Origin: UBA6623 sp965238125 | GTDB taxonomy: Bacteria > Acidobacteriota > Terriglobia > Bryobacterales > UBA6623 | Length of the DNA stretch: 64,000 nt | NCBI GenBank assembly: GCA_965238125.1 | Contig: OZ250179.1 | Span: forward strand, 2,356,001-2,420,000 | Direction of reading: 5' to 3' | Shown here: piece by piece, positions 63,063-64,000 of the stretch | How the letters are laid out: each line of letters opens with the position of its first letter | How positions within the stretch are numbered: the stretch's first letter is position 1 | The notes under the pieces: generated by a model | What the model was told of the DNA's origin: nothing | The model's input: the letters and a program-made list of their open reading frames with translations, nothing else | Databases searched by the model: none | Translations under genes and position numbers: made by a program

Positions 63063-63938
63063 TCAGCCTCGCATGCGCCCGATCAGGCGTTTCAACTCGG
63101 CGCGCATGGCCGAGATCGAGGGCGCGTGGTAACGACGACCATGCCCGGGCAGCACCCACTCGAAATCGAATTCCAGCAGCAGCTCCATGGAGTGGGTCTG
63201 CCGGCCCCAGTCGTACCAACAAACCCGCGGCGAAGCATGCAGACCGTTGACATTCGGAGACCACCAGAGATGATCGCCGGTAAAGAGAACTTTGTCGCGG
63301 TAAAGGTAGGCCAGGCTGCCGGCCGTGTGGCCGGGTACGGGGATGGCGAGAAGATCATCGTCGAGCGGGGTGGGCCGGTCGATGTCGAGTTGCCGTTCTA
63401 TTCCGCTTGTGGCGCGGGAGACTTCCTGACGGTGGATCACGCGCTCACATCCGAACACCGCGCGGAACCGGGCGTGGTCGGCGATGTCGTCCCGGTGAGT
63501 GAGCAGCATGCGGTCGACGCCGCCAAGGTCGCTGATCCGGCGGAGCAACGGACCGGCGGCGCGCGGGGAATCGACCAGGACGTTTCCTTGCGGCCTTTGG
63601 AGCAGGTAACTCGACGCCCCAAACGAAGACGCCGACGTGTAGCCGCAATAGGACACGTTGTCGACGACCGGCTCGGGAAAGGCCCGCGCGGCCGCTCGGG
63701 CGAGGGCCGGGCCGAGCGTTCCGATGGAACTTGTGGGACAGGCGACCAGCGCCATGCGGGCGCGTTCGGCCTCGGGCGGTTCGGCGGGCTGGCGGCTGAC
63801 GTAGGACATCTCGGAGGCGTCGGAACGAGCAAAGACATTGGGCGCGAGCTGGCGGCAAGTGTCGCAGTCGATGCAGGTGTCATCGACGTAGAAATCGCCC
63901 GGGACGTTCTCGGCAAGTCGTTTCTCGATCGAGGCCAT
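63063..63938 (-). CDS. Ferredoxin-metallo-beta-lactamase fusion
   Basis: 291 residues. The first 75 form a ferredoxin-like domain: DDTCIDCDTCRQLAPNVFAR with cysteines spaced C-x2-C-x2-C and a later Cys in VACPTSSIGTL. The rest is a metallo-beta-lactamase-fold hydrolase: RMLLTHRDDIADHARFRAVF (a changed HxHxDH, here THRDD.AD-H), IPVPGHTAGSLAYLYRDKVL, FTGDHLWWSPNVNG and EWVLPGHGRRYHAPSISAM. The first metal motif begins HRDD rather than HxHxD, so metal binding may differ from the norm. Substrate unknown. No partner gene is visible before the window ends. Confidence 0.8.
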   Translation of the reverse strand: MASIEKRLAENVPGDFYVDDTCIDCDTCRQLAPNVFARSDASEMSYVSRQPAEPPEAERARMALVACPTSSIGTLGPALARAAARAFPEPVVDNVSYCGYTSASSFGASSYLLQRPQGNVLVDSPRAAGPLLRRISDLGGVDRMLLTHRDDIADHARFRAVFGCERVIHRQEVSRATSGIERQLDIDRPTPLDDDLLAIPVPGHTAGSLAYLYRDKVLFTGDHLWWSPNVNGLHASPRVCWYDWGRQTHSMELLLEFDFEWVLPGHGRRYHAPSISAMRAELKRLIGRMRG

Positions 63939-64000
63939 GACGTGTTCGGTTAGGCGCGGTTTGGCGACGACACTTGGAGGGAGGCGGTGCGCTTCCCTGC

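Noticed and set aside
1..64000. CRISPR array, tRNA or rRNA genes
   Set aside because: No regularly spaced direct repeats of 24-37 bases and no tRNA- or rRNA-like stretch was recognised by eye. The only tandem arrays are the 15-bp and 7-bp units at 10.5 kb, which have no spacers.

Overview
The window looks like a chromosomal contig of a high-GC, Gram-negative, heterotrophic bacterium. Acidobacteria of the Solibacter/Bryobacterales type are the best fit. The strongest hint is the broken gene at 30.0-33.5 kb, whose C-terminal part carries the 'VVNAASF ... VSGGTLVSLFG' signature typical of the Solibacter paralogous C-terminal family (TIGR03437). lpxC supports an outer membrane with lipid A. The phylum call is an inference from protein style, not from a marker gene.

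Layout. 0-3 kb: the end of a Gfo/Idh/MocA oxidoreductase, then an IS110-type element (IS1111 group) that has split a palindromic repeat. 3.2-8.7 kb: a housekeeping run on the + strand with an ECF sigma factor, anti-sigma factor, CpxP-like protein, PAP2 phosphatase, obg, nadD and leuB. 8.8-10.5 kb: a tandem ABM-domain protein and a HugZ-like flavin/heme-type protein. 10.5-14.3 kb and 21-34 kb: insertion-sequence graveyards. They hold an ISKra4 element with a perfect 9-bp target duplication, a REP-associated transposase remnant inside an 87-bp inverted repeat, an IS630, four IS1380 copies plus a remnant, an IS1182, a MITE with ISKra4-like ends, and at least five truncated host genes. 14.5-21 kb: a DMT transporter, a trans-sulfuration enzyme and a helicase/exonuclease pair matching mrfA-mrfB. 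34-40 kb: leucyl aminopeptidase, threonine synthase and a frameshifted GGDEF-EAL protein. 40.6-45.4 kb: a fused TRAP permease, a DapA-family lyase/synthase and an NAD-dependent oxidoreductase, probably for uptake and breakdown of a small organic acid. 45.4-55.4 kb: two divergent clusters of glycosyltransferases, methyltransferases and a polysaccharide deacetylase for surface glycan synthesis. 55.4-64 kb: a membrane spermidine-synthase-like protein, lpxC, a HisS/HisZ-type protein, a ThuA-domain protein, a secreted protein and a ferredoxin/metallo-beta-lactamase fusion.

A second theme is gene breakage. Outside the IS elements, five long genes are interrupted by one- or two-base indels (near 32.89, 39.20, 46.26, 52.35 and 54.58 kb) and one by an in-frame TGA (49.12 kb). 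None has a slippery site. Two transposase genes, in contrast, carry textbook -1 slippery heptamers in the correct phase and are probably decoded by programmed frameshifting.

The most interesting candidate is the IS110/IS1111 element. Its non-coding tail contains strings that match its own target and right junction, as expected of a guide (bridge/seek) RNA. No CRISPR array, tRNA, rRNA or complete defence operon was seen. Fragments of a STAND/NACHT-type protein and of a possible DUF499-type ATPase suggest that defence genes once lay in the IS-rich region.
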